A DNA stretch of 64,000 nucleotides from Vibrio sp. ES.051. GTDB lineage: Bacteria > Pseudomonadota > Gammaproteobacteria > Enterobacterales > Vibrionaceae. A program made the translations under genes and the position numbers. Position 1 is the first letter of the stretch. Every line of letters begins with the position of its first letter. The stretch is taken from the NCBI RefSeq assembly GCF_002563795.1, contig NZ_PDJL01000003.1, positions 620,001 through 684,000 of the forward strand, read 5' to 3'. This document shows positions 61,908 through 64,000 of this stretch, one piece after another. The notes under the pieces are model-generated. The model was given only the letters and a program-made list of their open reading frames with translations. It was not told where the DNA came from and made no database searches.

Positions 61908-62747
61908 TTAGATAACACCTAACTCACGTAAACGCTCCATCAGGTAACTATGTGCGGTGTAACGCTCAGACAGTACAACTTCCGGTTTTGGATGTAAAAA
62001 TAGCGGCAATGAAATACGTGCTTTTTCTTGGCGTCCACCGGTTGGATTAATGACACGGTGTGTGGTTGATGGGAAATAACCACCAGAGGCTTCTTGCAAC
62101 ATATCACCGATGTTGATGATCAAGTTACCGAAATCACACGGGACATCTATCCACTCGCCCTCCTTGCTCTTCACCTGAAGCCCTGGCTCATTCGCAGCAG
62201 GAAGAACAGTCAATAAGTTAATGTCTTCATGTGCGGCAGCGCGAATTGCGCCCGGCTCTTCTTCTCCGGTCATTGGTGGGTAGTGCAGAACACGCAGTAA
62301 TGTTTTATCACTGTTGTTGACCATTTCTGACAACGCAATAGAGAACTTCTCTTGTACCTCTTTTGGTGCGTAGGCTTCTACCCAGCCTAACAGTTCTTGG
62401 GCAAACGTATTGGCTCGCTCATAGTATTCCAAGATATCAGCTTTAAGTTGCTGTGGAATTTGACCCCACGGATAAACGTGAAAGTATTCCTTAATGTCTT
62501 TCACTTTGTGCCCTTTGGCGACTTCAGAGACAGAAGGTGGGAAATAGCCATCTTGTGTATCAACATTAAAGTGAAACTCATTCTTTTGCTCTGAACAGAA
62601 AAACTCATGCCAGTTTTTGTAAATTGACTCTACTAACTCTTGCGGTATTGGGTGGTTCTTCAACACACCAAATCCGGTTTCACGCAGAGAGGCAACGAAC
62701 TGTTGAGCAGCATCGTTAGCAAGATAATCGACAGTTTCCAGTTTCAT
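61908..62747 (-). CDS. 2OG-Fe(II) oxygenase (isopenicillin-N-synthase-like)
   Basis: A 279-residue cytoplasmic oxygenase. The facial triad is visible: His173 and Asp175 in AAHEDINLLT, His230 in STTHRVIN. Arg244-x-Ser246 (ARISLPLF) binds the 2-oxoglutarate carboxylate. N-terminal VASLRETGFGVLKNHPIP is the DIOX_N pattern. Family members act on diverse small molecules; the true substrate is unknown. No neighbouring biosynthetic genes, so a secondary-metabolite role is not supported. Confidence 0.86.
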   Translation of the reverse strand: MKLETVDYLANDAAQQFVASLRETGFGVLKNHPIPQELVESIYKNWHEFFCSEQKNEFHFNVDTQDGYFPPSVSEVAKGHKVKDIKEYFHVYPWGQIPQQLKADILEYYERANTFAQELLGWVEAYAPKEVQEKFSIALSEMVNNSDKTLLRVLHYPPMTGEEEPGAIRAAAHEDINLLTVLPAANEPGLQVKSKEGEWIDVPCDFGNLIINIGDMLQEASGGYFPSTTHRVINPTGGRQEKARISLPLFLHPKPEVVLSERYTAHSYLMERLRELGVI

Positions 62748-63026
62748 GGCTTTACTTCTTTTTTATTAGACTGAATTGTGAATTCTATGGATGGGCATGT
62801 TGTAAATCAAACTTTAATGGAATGTGCGCACGCAAACGTTTTAATGTTGAGCAGCTTACCAATAATTCAACATTTTCGGTGTTTGTCATTCCTACAAAGA
62901 CAAATAATTGCACGCCGTTCAATTAAGTGTAATCATGATTGAGCTTTATTGAATTTTTTAGGTTAACAGAGCTTATTGTGTATGGAGTTCTCGTTGTACA
63001 ATTGAATTGAAGGATCAAGTAACCCT

Positions 63027-63623
63027 ATGAAAAGCACATCTACACTCTTAGGATTGACGGTTTTTTACGCTATCATTTTTTTATTCTCAGCACTTGAACC
63101 AAATTCACGCGCAGTATGGTTTGCTGAAATTATTCCTGCGATCGGCATTCTAATTGCAATTTGGGCGATTTCCATTCGCTACCAATTTAGTAATACCGCT
63201 TATGTTTTAATGTTTATCTGGCTCTGTTTACATACTATCGGGGCGAAGTATACGTTTTCCGAAGTGCCATTTGATTGGTTTAATCAATTGATAGGCTCAG
63301 AGAGGAATAACTTTGATCGCGTTGCACACTTTGCCATTGGTTTATATGCCTACCCAATAGCAGAATACTTGATTCAAAAGAAGAAATTTAATACCGCATT
63401 TTCTGGTTGGTTTGCTTTGTTTGCCATCATGTCTTTAGCGGCGAGTTATGAAATTATTGAGTGGTGGTACGCTGAACTGGCCGGTGGTGATGAGGGTATT
63501 GCCTTTCTGGGTTCACAAGGCGATATATGGGATGCCCAGAAAGACATGTTATGCGATACCGTGGGTGCGGCATTATCGTTATTTTTAATGTCGACTCAAC
63601 GTCGATTCTCTAATCCACTCTAG
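63027..63623 (+). CDS. DUF2238 (YjdF-like) inner-membrane protein
   Basis: A 198-residue membrane protein with about six hydrophobic segments (about 7-23, 33-50, 57-75, 98-113, 123-142, 178-192). The conserved LGSQGDIWDAQKDMLCDTVGAA is the DUF2238 signature. E. coli homologue YjdF is uncharacterised. The last 39 bases overlap the 3' end of cutA on the opposite strand. Confidence 0.87.
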   Translation: MKSTSTLLGLTVFYAIIFLFSALEPNSRAVWFAEIIPAIGILIAIWAISIRYQFSNTAYVLMFIWLCLHTIGAKYTFSEVPFDWFNQLIGSERNNFDRVAHFAIGLYAYPIAEYLIQKKKFNTAFSGWFALFAIMSLAASYEIIEWWYAELAGGDEGIAFLGSQGDIWDAQKDMLCDTVGAALSLFLMSTQRRFSNPL

Positions 63624-63917
63624 GTATGGGTTAAGTCCATCCACAATTGGAACCTGTACTATTTGAGCCACTTCATATTCGTGCAGGTTCTCTATTTTCT
63701 CTTCGACCAATTCGTATAACTCTCGACGGGTTTTAATCACCAACAACCATTCGTGATCAGTACAAATTTCCCCTTTCCAGACATAGTGACTCTCAATTGG
63801 CATTGTTTGAATGCACGCCGCTAACTGTGCGTCCAACAAGCCTTTAATGATTTGATCTCGATTTTGCACATTACTTGTGGTGCTTAACACCATGCAATAG
63901 TCATGTTGTACACTCAT
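63585..63917 (-). CDS. cutA: Divalent-cation tolerance protein CutA
   Basis: A 110-residue trimeric copper-tolerance-related protein. YVWKGEICTDHEWLLVIKT and HEYEVAQIVQVPIVDGLNPYLEWI are diagnostic of CutA1. It overlaps the 3' end of the DUF2238 gene tail-to-tail by 39 bases and starts 13 bases after the end of an upstream gene, with AAGGATG as ribosome site, so it is probably second in an operon entering from the right. Confidence 0.94.
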   Translation of the reverse strand: MSVQHDYCMVLSTTSNVQNRDQIIKGLLDAQLAACIQTMPIESHYVWKGEICTDHEWLLVIKTRRELYELVEEKIENLHEYEVAQIVQVPIVDGLNPYLEWIRESTLSRH

Positions 63918-63930
63918 TTATCATCCTTCA

Positions 63931-64000
63931 TTATTTCATCGTCACTTTGCCGCCAATCATTTTATAAGCTGGCGTGCCTCTCACTAAGGTTTCTCTTGCA
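63931..64000 (-). CDS. C-terminal end of an unidentified gene
   Basis: Only the last 22 codons are in the window, ending in GTPAYKMIGGKVTMK and a TAA. Frame and 13-base spacing to cutA suggest a cotranscribed gene. Vibrio cutA is often near dsbD or fxsA, but this tail is too short for me to name it. Confidence 0.5.
   Translation of the reverse strand, partial: ARETLVRGTPAYKMIGGKVTMK

Noticed and set aside
61908..62747. Isopenicillin N synthase of a beta-lactam pathway
   Set aside because: The triad is that of the broad oxygenase family, Arg-x-Ser is general, and no antibiotic biosynthesis genes surround it.
1..64000. CRISPR array, prophage or toxin-antitoxin module
   Set aside because: No regularly spaced repeats, phage structural or integrase genes, or recognisable paired small toxin/antitoxin frames were seen.

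Overview
The window looks like a chromosomal segment of a Vibrio, most likely of the V. parahaemolyticus / V. alginolyticus / harveyi type. This is inferred from gene content and protein similarity, not from a database search. The clues are a fruBKA operon divergent from cra, a gcvT / XRE / glyA-gcvH-gcvP glycine-cleavage cluster, the periplasmic racemase bsr, fabV as enoyl reductase, small proteins resembling Vibrio DUF2999 and DUF3319 families, and several c-di-GMP proteins. Most of the DNA is ordinary core or regional chromosome. The clearly accessory part is about 13.2-23.2 kb.

Layout. 0-5 kb: cra (cut by the window edge), three Cra-type operators, and fruB-fruK-fruA ending in a strong terminator. 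5.2-13.2 kb: a TetR regulator convergent with gcvT, then an XRE-cupin regulator, then glyA-gcvH-gcvP. Palindromes flank the XRE gene and a hairpin lies between gcvH and gcvP. 13.2-15.6 kb: an IS1634-type element whose transposase has one in-frame stop, followed by probable IS66 and IS630 transposase remnants. 15.6-22.3 kb: a chaperone-usher fimbrial operon (two pilins, two chaperones, usher, two-domain tip protein) with a CsgD/VpsT-like LuxR regulator at its 3' end. A 0.9 kb gene-poor stretch follows.

23-36.5 kb: a chemoreceptor, bsr, azlCD, D-lactate dehydrogenase dld, a LysR gene, tRNA-Cys(GCA), the ravA-viaA pair, a Nudix hydrolase, threonine aldolase ltaE and a small cytochrome c. 36.7-44.5 kb: lipocalin blc, a DUF2999-like gene, a DUF3319-like gene coupled to the SUI1 gene yciH, a D-Ala-D-Ala ligase, a SPOR lipoprotein, a PatZ-type protein acetyltransferase, a YhaJ-like LysR regulator, and a probable unannotated 24-residue membrane protein with its own terminator.

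44.6-64 kb: galE, a PAS-GGDEF protein, pxpABC (5-oxoprolinase), an FAD amine/amino-acid oxidoreductase, the ybbP/ybbA-type ABC exporter with tesA starting on the opposite strand inside the same four bases, fabV, a GAF-GGDEF-EAL protein, a predicted ABC-class ATPase, a C-terminal J-domain protein, a 2OG-Fe(II) oxygenase, a DUF2238 membrane protein, cutA, and the last 22 codons of another gene.

Themes. Carbon and one-carbon input (fructose, glycine, lactate, threonine, 5-oxoproline) dominates the metabolic genes. A second theme is surface attachment and c-di-GMP: a GGDEF protein with an intact inhibitory site, an EAL protein with a degenerate GGDEF, and a CsgD/VpsT-like factor next to the fimbrial operon. 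The best candidates for something not well described are the two-chaperone fimbrial island with its variant c-di-GMP motif (WLPR), the 24-residue membrane protein, and the palindromes around the glycine-cleavage regulator.
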